The translations under genes and the position numbers were made by a program. Below, one piece after another: positions 27,372-37,345 of a DNA stretch of 64,000 nucleotides (position 1 is the stretch's first letter; each line of letters starts with the position of its first letter). The stretch lies in the NCBI RefSeq assembly GCF_946479965.1, contig NZ_CAMLHX010000012.1, forward strand, positions 29,829-93,828. The letters are read 5' to 3'. The notes under the pieces are model-generated. The model was given only the letters and a program-made list of their open reading frames with translations. It was not told the origin of the DNA and did not search any database. The DNA is from an uncultured Mucilaginibacter sp. (GTDB lineage Bacteria; Bacteroidota; Bacteroidia; Sphingobacteriales; Sphingobacteriaceae).

Positions 27372-30300
27372 TGTTGTCAATTTCTTCGGTTAACGGATTT
27401 TCTTCTTCGTCATGAACAAGTTTATGTTTCGCTGCTATCGTTCCAAATATGAAGTACAGACCGGGGATGATGAGCAATCCAAAAACGGTCCCGATAAGCA
27501 TACCGCCTGCGGCGGCGCTACCTATGGTTCTGTTACCCAGTTTACCGGGATCTGACGCGAACATAAGCGGGATCAAACCGGCGATAAACGCGAAGGATGT
27601 CATCAAAATGGGCCTGAACCTTACTTTGGCAGCTGTTATAGCCGACTGAAGCACGGTCTCGCCGGCGCGATGTTGCTGTGCGCCAAACTCAACTATAAGT
27701 ACCGCATTCTTACCAAGTAGACCTATGAGCATGATAATGGCTACCTGCGCGTAAATATTGTTCTCTAAACCAAATATTTTGAGGAACAATAAGGCGCCGA
27801 ATATGCCTGCAACAAGCGATAGGATAACAGAGAATGGCAAAATGAAACTTTCATATTGTGCACACAGAATGAAGTAAACAAAGCCCAGACAGATCAGGAA
27901 GATATAAACTGCCTCGTTACCACGTGATGATTCATCTTTTGAGATCCCGGCCCAGTCAATACCAAAACCGCGTGGCAATGTTTTTTGCGCCACTTCCGCT
28001 ATTACATTCAGCGCTGTACCGCTGCTGTATCCCGGCGCGGCAGAACCACTTATTTGCGCCGAGTTGTACATGTTATGCCGTGTGATCTCAGAAAGGCCGT
28101 AAACTTTTTCCATTTTCATGAAAGCCGAAAATGGCACCATCTCGTCGCGATCGTTCTTTACATACAGTTTCAATATATCCTCGGGTAGCGCCCGATATTG
28201 CGGCAGTGCCTGTATGATCACCTTGTATTGGCGGCCAAACTGAATAAAGCTGATCTCGTAGTTACTACCTATGAGCGTAGATAGCGTGTTCATGGCGTTG
28301 TCAATAGTTACGCCTTTTTGCTGCGCAAGGTCGTTATCAACATTTAATTTATACTGCGGGAAGCTGGCGCTGTAAAAACTAAATACAGACGATAGTTCCG
28401 GCCGTTTATTTAACTCGCGGACAAACCCATCGCTTACCGTTTCCATTTTTTTGTAATCGCCAGACCCTGATTTATCTAACAAACGCAGCTCAAAACCACC
28501 CGCGGCCCCGTAACCCGGTACGGCAGGGGGTTGAAAGAACTCAATGTTGGCACCGGTTATGTCCTTACATTTTTCTTCCAGCTCGTCTATTACCTGCTGA
28601 ACAGAGTGTTTTCTATCCTCCCAGCTTTTAAGGTTGATCAAACAAGTGCCTGAGTTAGAGCCGGTACCTTCGGTGAGTACCTCGTAACCAGCCAAAGCCG
28701 ATACGGACTTCACCTCTTCCATTTTCTCGGCAATTTTTTGTATCCGTTCAGCTATCTCGTTCGTTCTTTCCAACGAAGAGCCCGGCGGAGTTTGGATAAT
28801 GGCATAAAACATGCCCTGGTCCTCGTTAGGAATAAAACCGCTTGGCAGGCTGCTATTAAGCAACCAGGTGCCTATACAAAAACCTATCAGCATTAAAAAT
28901 GTAACCATGCGGCGGTTAGCAATTACGCCCAGCAGGGCTATGTATCTGCCCGAAAGTTTATCAAACCGGTTGTTAAACGCATCGAGCATTTTATCAACTA
29001 TACTGCGTTTTTTTGGCTTGCCGTGATTGTTTTTCAGCATTATTACGCACAAGGCAGGGGTAAGCGTTAGGGCAACCAAACCCGACAGCACAATAGACGT
29101 GGCCATGGTGATAGAGAACTGCCGGTAAAAAATACCTACCGGACCAGACATGAATGCTACCGGGATAAACACCGCCGCCATTACAAACGTGATGGCTATA
29201 ATGGCTCCACTTATTTCGTGCAGGGCTTCAATTGTTGCTTTGCGGGGCGAATAGTGCTTGGCCTCCATCTTGGCGTGCACCGCCTCGATCACAACTATTG
29301 CATTATCCACCACAATACCAATAGCCAGTACCAGCGCAAACAGCGTAATAAGATTTAATGTGATGCCAAAAAACTGCATAAACATAAACGTACCGATAAG
29401 CGATACGGGCACCGCAATGGCCGGTATAAGCGTTGAGCGCCAGTCGCCAAGGAAGATGAATACCACCAGGCTCACCAGTATAAATGCTTCCACCAGTGTA
29501 TGGATAACTTTATCTATAGACGCATCGAGAAATTTGGATACGTCATAGCTGACCTCATAATGCATTCCCTTGGGGAACGAATTGGATTGTATCTCTGCCA
29601 GTTTAGCTTTTACATCCTCAATAACCTTGTTGGCATTACTTCCGTACGATTGCTTTAACACAATGGCGGCCGAAGGCTTGCCGTTAAGGCTGGAATAAAT
29701 ATCGTACATGGAACTACCGAACTCAACATCTGCAACATCCTTCAGGTGAAGGATCTCGCCATCAGGTGTTGCCCGCAGCACCACCTTTTCATATTGCTCT
29801 TTGGTAGTAAATCGCCCCGAATATTTCAATACATATTCAAAAGACTGTGAGCGTTTTCCGGAGCTTTCGCCGGTTTTGCCCGGCGAAGCCTCTAAACTCT
29901 GTTCAGAAAGGGCTTTCATTACCTCGTCTGCTGATATTTTATAGGCCAACATTCGGTCGGGCTTTAGCCATATCCGCATGGCATACTCGCGGTTACCTAA
30001 TATATCCGCAAATCCCACGCCGTCTACACGCTTCAACTCCGACAAAAGGTTGATATCTGCAAAATTGAAAAGAAATTTCTGGTCGGTATGCGGGTCATCG
30101 CTGTACAGGTTGATGTACATCAGCATGCTCGATTCCTGGCGGGATATTTTCACACCCTCGCGCACTACCAGCGGCGGCAGCTTATTTACTACCGATGCTA
30201 CCCTGTTTTGAACGTTAAGCGACGCCTGGTTAGGATCAGTACCTAAATTAAAAACTATCTGGATAGAGGCCTCGCCGTCATTACCGGCATCAGAGGTCAT

Positions 30301-30531
30301 GTATTTCATTCCCTGCACACCGTTCAAGGCTCGCTCCAGAGGAATTACCACCGATTTGATCAGCAGTTCATTATTGGCACCGGGATACTCGGCTATCACA
30401 TTCACCCTTGGGGGCGATATGGAAGGGAATTGCGTTACCGGCAACTGAACCATGGCAAGCAAACCCAGGAAAACTATTAGCAGCGATATTACTATTGAAA
30501 GTACAGGTCGCTGAATAAATTTGTTAAACAT
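27364..30531 (-). CDS. RND-family multidrug efflux permease (AcrB-like)
   Basis: 1055 residues, the normal length for an HAE1-type RND pump. Twelve membrane segments with two large periplasmic loops. The N-terminus MFNKFIQRPVLSIVISLLIV is typical, and the proton-relay Asp pair lies in LFALVLAIGIVVDNAIVVIE of TM4. Other motifs are GANNELLIKSVVIPLE and IGLLGKNAVLIVEF. It exports drugs or other hydrophobic compounds using the proton gradient, with the adaptor encoded upstream and the outer-membrane duct downstream. Substrate unknown; no adjacent regulator was seen. Confidence 0.96.
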   Translation of the reverse strand: MFNKFIQRPVLSIVISLLIVFLGLLAMVQLPVTQFPSISPPRVNVIAEYPGANNELLIKSVVIPLERALNGVQGMKYMTSDAGNDGEASIQIVFNLGTDPNQASLNVQNRVASVVNKLPPLVVREGVKISRQESSMLMYINLYSDDPHTDQKFLFNFADINLLSELKRVDGVGFADILGNREYAMRIWLKPDRMLAYKISADEVMKALSEQSLEASPGKTGESSGKRSQSFEYVLKYSGRFTTKEQYEKVVLRATPDGEILHLKDVADVEFGSSMYDIYSSLNGKPSAAIVLKQSYGSNANKVIEDVKAKLAEIQSNSFPKGMHYEVSYDVSKFLDASIDKVIHTLVEAFILVSLVVFIFLGDWRSTLIPAIAVPVSLIGTFMFMQFFGITLNLITLFALVLAIGIVVDNAIVVIEAVHAKMEAKHYSPRKATIEALHEISGAIIAITFVMAAVFIPVAFMSGPVGIFYRQFSITMATSIVLSGLVALTLTPALCVIMLKNNHGKPKKRSIVDKMLDAFNNRFDKLSGRYIALLGVIANRRMVTFLMLIGFCIGTWLLNSSLPSGFIPNEDQGMFYAIIQTPPGSSLERTNEIAERIQKIAEKMEEVKSVSALAGYEVLTEGTGSNSGTCLINLKSWEDRKHSVQQVIDELEEKCKDITGANIEFFQPPAVPGYGAAGGFELRLLDKSGSGDYKKMETVSDGFVRELNKRPELSSVFSFYSASFPQYKLNVDNDLAQQKGVTIDNAMNTLSTLIGSNYEISFIQFGRQYKVIIQALPQYRALPEDILKLYVKNDRDEMVPFSAFMKMEKVYGLSEITRHNMYNSAQISGSAAPGYSSGTALNVIAEVAQKTLPRGFGIDWAGISKDESSRGNEAVYIFLICLGFVYFILCAQYESFILPFSVILSLVAGIFGALLFLKIFGLENNIYAQVAIIMLIGLLGKNAVLIVEFGAQQHRAGETVLQSAITAAKVRFRPILMTSFAFIAGLIPLMFASDPGKLGNRTIGSAAAGGMLIGTVFGLLIIPGLYFIFGTIAAKHKLVHDEEENPLTEEIDNNV

Positions 30532-30552
30532 CTTTTATGTATATAATGTGAT

Positions 30553-31638
30553 CTACTCGGCCTTTAACTTAAGGCGCGACATTACTTCTGTAGGGTTTTC
30601 ATATTTGAAATTGATCCTGTCCCCATCCTTTACGTTTTGAATGCCCTCAAGCAAAATCTTGTCATCTTTACCTAAACCGTCCCCGTCAAGTACATATAGG
30701 TCGGGTAGTTCGCCACGTACAGCTATAACCTGCGAGCGTACCGTGGCATCTTTGCCTACCACAAACACGTATTTTTTATCCTGTATCTCGTAGGTTGCTT
30801 TTTGCGGGATCACAAATGCGTTTCTAAGCGGGATCTTCATCAAAACCTTACCGGTCTCGCCATTACGCAAAAGGCCATCCGGGTTAGGGAATTTTGCACG
30901 AAAGGCAATGTTGCCGGTTTCGTTTTCAAACTCGCTTTCAACAGTTTGTACCTCGCCTTTGTATTTTAACACGTTGTTATTGGCTAAAAGCAGGTTAACA
31001 TGAGTATCGGCGCGACCTTTTTTATCCTCCTGGTAATTCAAATACTCAGGTTCAGACAGGTTGAAGTAGGCATAAACGTCGCTGTTGTCTGACAGGGTAG
31101 TCAGCAGTTCGCCCTCATCAATAAGACTGCCCAATTTTTTAGGGATGCGGTCGATATAACCGTTAAAAGGTGCCCGTATCTCGGTAAACGACAAATGGAT
31201 CTTGGCTAAAGAATGCCCCGCATTTGCGCCGGCAAGTTTGGCCTTGGCCATGGAGAGTTCGTTTTTAGAAACTATGTTTTTATCGGCAAGGCTTTGCGTA
31301 TTCAATAGTTCCACTTCGGCGGCTTTTACCTCGGCTTCGGCTTTTAAAACTTCAGTTTCATACATTTTGGGCATAATTCTGAATAAAAGCTGCCCGGCCT
31401 TTACGTACTGACCTTCGTCAACATAAATATTTTGCAAAAAGCCTTTTTCCTGAGATCTGATCTCAATATCGCGCACAGCGCGGATCTGCGACACATATTC
31501 TTTGGTGAAAGATGTATCTACCATTAGCGGACTTGTTACGGTGTACGTAACAGTCTCTTTTTTTCCTTCGGATTTTGACGTACAGCCGATTTGACCTAAC
31601 AGGGCCATCATGCCGGCAAGCACCACAATTTTGTTCAT
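30553..31638 (-). CDS. RND efflux periplasmic adaptor lipoprotein
   Basis: 361 residues from the ATG at 31638; the longer reading from 31695 adds 19 residues ahead of an obvious lipoprotein signal (lipobox GQIGC), so it is rejected. It has the membrane-fusion-protein layout: lipoyl-like half (QIRAVRDIEIRSQEKGFLQNI in parts), an alpha-helical hairpin (about 95-160), the second lipoyl half (IRAPFNGYIDRI) and beta-barrel/membrane-proximal domains. It bridges the RND pump and the outer-membrane duct. First gene of the three-gene pump operon. Confidence 0.93.
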   Translation of the reverse strand: MNKIVVLAGMMALLGQIGCTSKSEGKKETVTYTVTSPLMVDTSFTKEYVSQIRAVRDIEIRSQEKGFLQNIYVDEGQYVKAGQLLFRIMPKMYETEVLKAEAEVKAAEVELLNTQSLADKNIVSKNELSMAKAKLAGANAGHSLAKIHLSFTEIRAPFNGYIDRIPKKLGSLIDEGELLTTLSDNSDVYAYFNLSEPEYLNYQEDKKGRADTHVNLLLANNNVLKYKGEVQTVESEFENETGNIAFRAKFPNPDGLLRNGETGKVLMKIPLRNAFVIPQKATYEIQDKKYVFVVGKDATVRSQVIAVRGELPDLYVLDGDGLGKDDKILLEGIQNVKDGDRINFKYENPTEVMSRLKLKAE

Positions 31639-31771
31639 AGTATTAATTAAGAGTTGGTTTTGAAATGTAGGAGGCGGGAAGGCCAAACAAGGCATTCGCC
31701 GGTAACGGGCATAAAACGCTCAGCGCGCAATATGGCCGGTTATCTGTTCCTTAAGCTGAAGTGGGGAGTGT

Positions 31772-32173
31772 TCAGATCCGTAATGATCTCTGAACGATAT
31801 ACTTTGTAGAGGATATCTGTAAGCTAAAACGCTCGTGCGTTATAACTTCCGGTTTTAAATAGTTTAAAACGAAATGGTATAGTGTGGGCAGCGTTAAATA
31901 AAAGCCGCACAAGAGTTTGAATTTTTTTAGATCGCACTGAGGGGCGTCGTCTTCGTCTTCCTCGCAATCCCAAAATAAAACCTGCGGCGCCTTATCCAGA
32001 TTTCTGTGCTCGCTATATTTTGGCAGGGTGAGAGAATTATTAAGCGCTTCCGCCTTTTTTTTCTCCAAAACGAAGGCTTTAACAGCAGCCACATGTCTGT
32101 TACGAACATAAGATGCCTGCGTATTGGTTTGAAACAACAGCAGTATGCTTAATATGATCAACGTTAACCTCAT
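31772..32173 (-). CDS. Small exported protein of unknown function
   Basis: 133 residues from the ATG at 32173, chosen because it begins directly with a signal peptide (MRLTLIILSILLLFQTNTQA); the longer frame from 32266 does not. The mature part is charged, has an acidic patch (CEEDEDDAPQC) between two Cys residues and a central aromatic stretch (LLCGFYLTLPTLYHFVLNYL). I do not recognise it. It lies 133 bases upstream of the RND operon on the same strand and could be part of the same unit. Confidence 0.55.
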   Translation of the reverse strand: MRLTLIILSILLLFQTNTQASYVRNRHVAAVKAFVLEKKKAEALNNSLTLPKYSEHRNLDKAPQVLFWDCEEDEDDAPQCDLKKFKLLCGFYLTLPTLYHFVLNYLKPEVITHERFSLQISSTKYIVQRSLRI

Positions 32174-32377
32174 TCGGGTGGCAAAAGTAATAAAAGTTTG
32201 ATAAGTTGTATATAAACAAGTGTTTGTAATACAGACTTTACCGTTGTGTGTTTGTAACGCCAACAACGCGGGTAAATTATAGGGAAAACGCTGGTCTCGC
32301 TATTATTACAATTATATTATAAATATTGGCCCCATTATCTGCAAAGACGGCCCGACTTACTGTTTTTGTAGCCACGT

Positions 32378-32410
32378 TTTGCAATTAATTACAACAAATA
32401 ATTAAGTTTG
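32378..32410 (+). promoter_or_regulatory. Promoter of the carboxylesterase gene
   Basis: TTTG (32378-32381) and TAAGTTTG (32403-32410) match the Bacteroidota -33 and -7 boxes with a 21-base spacer. The predicted start lies about 20 bases before the ATG at 32438. The rest of the 32174-32437 gap shows no gene. Confidence 0.6.
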
Positions 32411-32437
32411 TGTTGAACCTATTAAGCATCTGGCTTT

Positions 32438-33994
32438 ATGAACAAAAAAATATACTTGCTTTCGGCAGCTTTAGCTGCTGTATTGAGCAGCAACGCGCAA
32501 AATATGACAAGCAACGGTCCGCAAATAAAAACAGCCAATGGTATTGTGCAAGGCGTAACCGAAACCAGCGGCATACGCTCATTTAAAGGGATTCCGTTTG
32601 CAAAGCCACCCGTGGGCGATCTGCGCTGGAAAGCCCCGCAGCCGGCTGATAATTGGAACGGTGTGCTTAAGACCGATCATTTTGGTCCGCAGGCTATGCA
32701 GCAACCCTTATATAGCGATATGATCTTCCGCAGCAATGGCAAGAGCGAAGATTGCCTTTACCTTAACGTTTGGACACCGGCCAAAACCGGCAACGAAAAA
32801 CTGCCGGTACTGGTCTATTTCTACGGCGGCGGTTTCCGTACCGGCGATGGATCTGAAGGTAGATACGATGGCGAAAGCATGGCCAAAAAGGGTATTGTGG
32901 CACTTACCGTAAACTATCGTTTGGGCGTATTCGGATTTATGGCTCATCCTGAATTGACCAAAGAATCTCCTGAGCATGCTTCGGGCAATTACGGCTTGAT
33001 GGATCTGCACGCTGCCTTGCTTTGGGTTAAAAAGAATATAGCTGCATTTGGTGGCGATCCGGATAAAGTTACCATCGCCGGCGAATCAGCGGGCTCTATG
33101 GCGGTATCGGCGCAAATGGCCTCGCCTTTATCAAAAGGACTGTTCCGTGCTGCCATTGCAGAAAGCGGCGCTTTGCTGGGCAACCTGTCGCCTACACCGT
33201 TAGCCGCTGCTGAGCAAGCAGGTGTTTCATTCGCTACCCGCGTTAAAGCGGCTTCATTGGCCGATCTGCGCAAGATCCCCGCTGATTCGCTGTTGAAATG
33301 GGGCGCCAACGGCCGTTTTGGCTGTACGGTTGATGGTTATTTCCTTCCGCAGCAACCACAGGAAATCTTTGCGGCAGGCAAGCAAATGCCGGTAGCGCTG
33401 TTAGCAGGCTGGAACTCGGCAGAAGGCGACTATAAAAGCATATTAGGCAGAAACGTTGCGCCAACGCCCGAGAATTACAAGGCGGCTATTCAGCGTTTAT
33501 ATCCTGATAAAGCAGCCGAGGTATTACAGCAATACCCGGCAACAACCAAAGAAGAAATAATAGCCTCAGGCAACGCCCTGGCATCCGACCGCTTTATTGC
33601 TTTCAGCACCTGGAAACTGATAGATATGCAGGCCCGCACGCAAAAAGCACCTGTATACCGTTACTTATATACCCGGCCGCGTCCTAAACTGGCCACCGAA
33701 GCAGAGGCCCCTACCGGGGCTGTACACTCGGCAGAGATAGAGTACGCCATGGGTAACCTGCACTACAACAAAGTTTACAACTGGACACCCGAGGACCTTA
33801 AAACAGCCCAGGTAATGCATGATTTTTTTGCCAACTTTATTAAAACAGGCAACCCAAATGCAACAGGTTTGCCACAATGGGATACCGTACAAGGCAATGG
33901 CACAAAAAAGGTGATGATAATTGATGCCGATAGCAAAGGCGTGCCGGATAATACTGTTGCAAGGTATGCTTTGATGGAGGGGGTGATAAAGTAG
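32438..33994 (+). CDS. Secreted type-B carboxylesterase/lipase-family protein
   Basis: 518 residues. A signal peptide (about 1-20, LSSNAQ) is followed by a type-B carboxylesterase: SFKGIPFAKPPVGDLRWKAPQ, the oxyanion region VYFYGGGFRTGDG, the nucleophile elbow TIAGESAGSMAVSAQM (Ser near 217), a Glu in WNSAEGDY and the catalytic His in GAVHSAEIEYAMGN. It hydrolyses carboxylic esters, likely in the periplasm or outside; para-nitrobenzyl esterases belong to this group. Single gene with its own promoter. Confidence 0.93.
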   Translation: MNKKIYLLSAALAAVLSSNAQNMTSNGPQIKTANGIVQGVTETSGIRSFKGIPFAKPPVGDLRWKAPQPADNWNGVLKTDHFGPQAMQQPLYSDMIFRSNGKSEDCLYLNVWTPAKTGNEKLPVLVYFYGGGFRTGDGSEGRYDGESMAKKGIVALTVNYRLGVFGFMAHPELTKESPEHASGNYGLMDLHAALLWVKKNIAAFGGDPDKVTIAGESAGSMAVSAQMASPLSKGLFRAAIAESGALLGNLSPTPLAAAEQAGVSFATRVKAASLADLRKIPADSLLKWGANGRFGCTVDGYFLPQQPQEIFAAGKQMPVALLAGWNSAEGDYKSILGRNVAPTPENYKAAIQRLYPDKAAEVLQQYPATTKEEIIASGNALASDRFIAFSTWKLIDMQARTQKAPVYRYLYTRPRPKLATEAEAPTGAVHSAEIEYAMGNLHYNKVYNWTPEDLKTAQVMHDFFANFIKTGNPNATGLPQWDTVQGNGTKKVMIIDADSKGVPDNTVARYALMEGVIK

Positions 33995-34176
33995 TTTAGC
34001 AACAGGCTTGGTTTATTGCTGTCGTTTCCGACAGGTCGCCTGCTGAATCCAAACGCGCTTAGCATGCCCGGTTACTACAGCTCAGAAACGGGTTATTTGG
34101 TTTAGCCGAAGAATGCATTAGATTTGATGGTGTGTATTTACAAACACAATCATAATAATCCAGCTAAACCTTAATC

Positions 34177-35736
34177 ATGATGAATCCTAACAATCCGAAA
34201 ACTCCGGGAGTTTATATCGCCGAATTAAACGCATTCCCCAACTCTGTGATTGAAGTTGCTACAGCTGTCCCGGCTTTTATCGGGTATACTTATACTGCGC
34301 GGTATAACGGGGTGTCGTTGTTAAACACTCCGGTCAAAATCGCGTCGCTTGTTGATTTTGAAAATATTTTTGGCAAAGGGCAGGGTTCAACGCTATCGTT
34401 TGTAGTTGGTACGCCAACAATTACCCCTGCGCCCGCTATAATGCCGCTGTTAAATATTAATGGTAGCCAGGTAAATGTGCAAGCTCAGCCCGGGGCACCT
34501 ATATTTTACCTCTACAACAGTATCCGATTGTTTTTTGAAAACGGAGGCGGCTCATGTTACATCATATCTGTAGGTAATTACAGCGGTCCAATACAGCTTA
34601 GCGATTTTAAAACAGGATTAGGCTTGCTTAAAAACGAGCAGGAACCTACCATGGTACTTATGCCGGATGCATTATCTCTGTCGCATAATGATTATTATAC
34701 TTTGGTTGGTTTAACGCTACTACAGTGCCAGACCTCACAAAGCCTGATAGCTATTTTAGATATTTATGGCGGAGCGGCCACATCTGATCCGAATGCTATC
34801 GGGGCAGGTATGGGTAATGATCCGGTGCACGATTTCAGGGATAATACGGGTATAAACGCCCTTGCATACGGGGTAACCTATTTCCCTTGGCTAAAAACCA
34901 CCATTGTACAAAGCAGTGAAATTACGTTTGCCAATTTGCAAAATTATTCTTCCTACATAGAGCAGGATACCGCTACCCAAGCCGCATTTATGGCGATAAA
35001 CACCGATCTAATTTCCAAAGCGGTAGCAGCAATAATTGCCGATCCTTATTACCTGTTGCCTGAAACTACCATTGCGCTTATGCAGGCTCATAACGCCTTG
35101 ATAAGTTTAAGCCCTAACTATAAACAGCTTATTGCAGCGGCTAACAGCGTAGCCAATGTGCTGCCGCCGGGCCCCGCCATGGCCGGACTTTATGCGTACG
35201 TTGATGGCAGCCGGGGGGTATGGAAAGCACCGGCAAACATCAGTGTTGTTGCTGCGGTAGGCACCACTATGGATATTAACGATGATGTACAGGCCGACCT
35301 TAACGTAAGCGATATGGATGGCAAATCGGTAAACGCTATTCGGTTTTTTACCGGGCAGGGAATACTTGTATGGGGTGCGCGTACGCTCGACGGAAATAGC
35401 CAGGACTGGCGTTATGTTAACGTGCGCAGAACCGTGATAATGATTGAGCAGTCGGTTAAGTTGGCGGCAAGGTCTTATGTGTTTGAACCCAATACGGCCA
35501 ATACCTGGCTTACGGTTAAAACAATGATCAGCAATTTTCTGAATAATCTTTGGAAGCAGGGCGCGCTGGCCGGGTCATCGCCTGCTGACGCTTACAGCGT
35601 TTCTGTAGGGCTGGGCAGTACAATGACAGGGGATGATATACTTAACGGTATGATGAATATAACGGTTTTGGTGGCCATCAGTCGCCCGGCCGAATTTATT
35701 ATTTTAACTTTCCAACAGCAAATGCAGAAATCGTAA
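34177..35736 (+). CDS. Contractile phage-tail sheath family protein
   Basis: 519 residues, the normal size for a sheath. The N-terminus PKTPGVYIAELNAFPNSVIEV is typical of tail-sheath proteins. The C-terminal sheath domain (about 395-519) is clear: RFFTGQGILVWGARTL, DWRYVNVRRTVIMIEQS, SYVFEPNTANTWLTVK, and the closing ISRPAEFIILTFQQQ. Sheath subunits form the contractile outer tube of phage tails, extracellular injection systems and R-type particles. No tube, baseplate, spike, ATPase or terminase gene is present on either side in this window, so the gene is solitary here. Either the partners are encoded elsewhere or the protein has been adapted to another role. Confidence 0.9.
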   Translation: MMNPNNPKTPGVYIAELNAFPNSVIEVATAVPAFIGYTYTARYNGVSLLNTPVKIASLVDFENIFGKGQGSTLSFVVGTPTITPAPAIMPLLNINGSQVNVQAQPGAPIFYLYNSIRLFFENGGGSCYIISVGNYSGPIQLSDFKTGLGLLKNEQEPTMVLMPDALSLSHNDYYTLVGLTLLQCQTSQSLIAILDIYGGAATSDPNAIGAGMGNDPVHDFRDNTGINALAYGVTYFPWLKTTIVQSSEITFANLQNYSSYIEQDTATQAAFMAINTDLISKAVAAIIADPYYLLPETTIALMQAHNALISLSPNYKQLIAAANSVANVLPPGPAMAGLYAYVDGSRGVWKAPANISVVAAVGTTMDINDDVQADLNVSDMDGKSVNAIRFFTGQGILVWGARTLDGNSQDWRYVNVRRTVIMIEQSVKLAARSYVFEPNTANTWLTVKTMISNFLNNLWKQGALAGSSPADAYSVSVGLGSTMTGDDILNGMMNITVLVAISRPAEFIILTFQQQMQKS

Positions 35737-35757
35737 TCAACAGATTAATGGGAGCCT

Positions 35758-35786
35758 ACAGCAAAGTTTAATGACTTATAAGTAGT
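35758..35786 (+). repeat. Left copy of a 29-bp direct repeat flanking the NHL lipoprotein gene
   Basis: Positions 35758-35786 and 37447-37475 agree at 26 of 29 bases, with the last 15 (TGACTTATAAGTAGT) identical. The copies lie 22 bases after the sheath gene and in the gap after the lipoprotein gene, about 1.7 kb apart. Confidence 0.7.
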
Positions 35787-35956
35787 ATGGCGATACCGGA
35801 CCATTCCAACTATTTCTAAAGCCTGAAAGCGTGTGTTTTTTCACTATTTATAGTTATTTTGTACCTTAAATAAAAATCGTCAAACAGCGAAAGCTTAAAG
35901 CGTTATAAGTGCCGCTACCTAACCATATTTGCATCGAAAAGCATTTTTTCTATGAA

Positions 35957-37303
35957 ATGAAAGCCCTTGGTATTAAACCCTTAATTGTTGTCTTTTTTGC
36001 CATAGCCGTCATTTTAGCGGGATGTAAAAAAACCGTGCCTCCAGATTCAAAACCTGTTATTACAGATATTAGTCCTCTGCAGGGGATGAAAGGAACGGTG
36101 GTAACGATTACGGGTACTGGCTTTGATACCGTTCTTCTCAAAACGAGTGTAAAATTTAACGATAAGCCCGGCATCATAAAATCAATAACAGCTACCCAGA
36201 TCACCGCTATGGTACCGGCAGAAGCTGCCAGCGGGGCAATTGTGGTGACTAATAATGATATGCCCATTTCATTCGCGGCAAATTTTACGGTTAAATCCTT
36301 TATTATTTCTAAAATCCCGGCCGCTGATACGTTCGATGGCAATTCAATTGCCAACATTGCTGCCGATGCCGCCGGAAATATATATGTAAATACCAATACC
36401 GACACGGTATTTAAAATTTCTGCCTCCGGGGTTAAAAGTATGCTGGCTAAAGCAGGTAGCAGCAGCACTAAGTTGGGTGGCATAGCGGTTGATGCAACAG
36501 GCAACGTTTATACTGTGGGAACCAATGATTTTAAAATATATAAAATTACGCCTACCGGGGCGGTAAGCACTTTTGCGGGCAGCGGCGTTTCTGGATATAC
36601 TGATGCAGTGGGTGCCTCGGGCCAATTTATAGCCCCGAAAGGGATGGCCATTGACGTTTCAGGAAACTTATTTATAACGGATGTTTACCGGGTGCGTAAA
36701 ATCACTCCGGCGGGGTTGGTGAGTACTTTTGCGGGTAAAGCAACGGCCGGAAAAGTGGATGGACAGGGTACCGGAGCCTCTTTTGGCAGTTATGGCAATC
36801 TTGATCATATTGCAACGGATGCCGCCGGTAATGTTTATGTAAGTGATGGTGATTATGGCACCTGGGGTGCAGAGAGCAATACTTATTACATTCGTAAGAT
36901 AACACCCATGGGCGGTGTAAGTACTATCGGGCCAATTCCAAAGCAAATGGCCAGCTGGACAGGAGGCAAAGGCCCGATGACTTTGCCATTTACATCTATG
37001 CTGGCGACAGACGCTGCAGGCAATTTGTTTTTACCCGGATCGTCCTATAACAATGGTTCTACCGCGTCGGGCGGATGCTGTACATTCGGCCCCTTATTTA
37101 CGGTAAACCAGGCACTAAATTCTTCAGAGTTTTATGATCTTAAGAGCACGTTTTCATTTGTCACCATGCAGTATACCGGCATAACGTTCGATCCACTGGG
37201 TAATATGTACATCAGCGCCGCTGTTAGTTACGGACAACGATTTTATGAACCGGTAAGTTATGGAAAGAAAGGCAGCTTGGTTGTGAAATTTGCGATACAA
37301 TAA
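35957..37303 (+). CDS. IPT/TIG-domain lipoprotein with NHL-like repeats
   Basis: 448 residues from the ATG at 35957, chosen because it opens a lipoprotein signal (AVILAGC lipobox); a frame from 35909 adds 16 unlikely residues. An IPT/TIG immunoglobulin-like domain (about 33-110, PVITDISPLQGMKGTVVTITG) is followed by NHL-type beta-propeller repeats, each with the words IAxDAAGNIYV, VRKITPAG and VSTFAG. It should sit on the outer membrane facing outward, where propellers bind proteins or glycans. It is flanked by a direct repeat. Confidence 0.87.
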   Translation: MKALGIKPLIVVFFAIAVILAGCKKTVPPDSKPVITDISPLQGMKGTVVTITGTGFDTVLLKTSVKFNDKPGIIKSITATQITAMVPAEAASGAIVVTNNDMPISFAANFTVKSFIISKIPAADTFDGNSIANIAADAAGNIYVNTNTDTVFKISASGVKSMLAKAGSSSTKLGGIAVDATGNVYTVGTNDFKIYKITPTGAVSTFAGSGVSGYTDAVGASGQFIAPKGMAIDVSGNLFITDVYRVRKITPAGLVSTFAGKATAGKVDGQGTGASFGSYGNLDHIATDAAGNVYVSDGDYGTWGAESNTYYIRKITPMGGVSTIGPIPKQMASWTGGKGPMTLPFTSMLATDAAGNLFLPGSSYNNGSTASGGCCTFGPLFTVNQALNSSEFYDLKSTFSFVTMQYTGITFDPLGNMYISAAVSYGQRFYEPVSYGKKGSLVVKFAIQ

Positions 37304-37345
37304 ATTTAGAATCAAAATCGCCCATATTGCGGGATATCAACAAAC

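Noticed and set aside
35950..36504. A 184-residue open frame on the - strand inside the NHL lipoprotein gene
   Set aside because: Reverse reading of the repeat-rich propeller; no signal peptide, start context or known domain.
34177..37303. A prophage or complete injection-system locus
   Set aside because: Only a sheath gene is present; no tube, baseplate, terminase, integrase or lysis gene.
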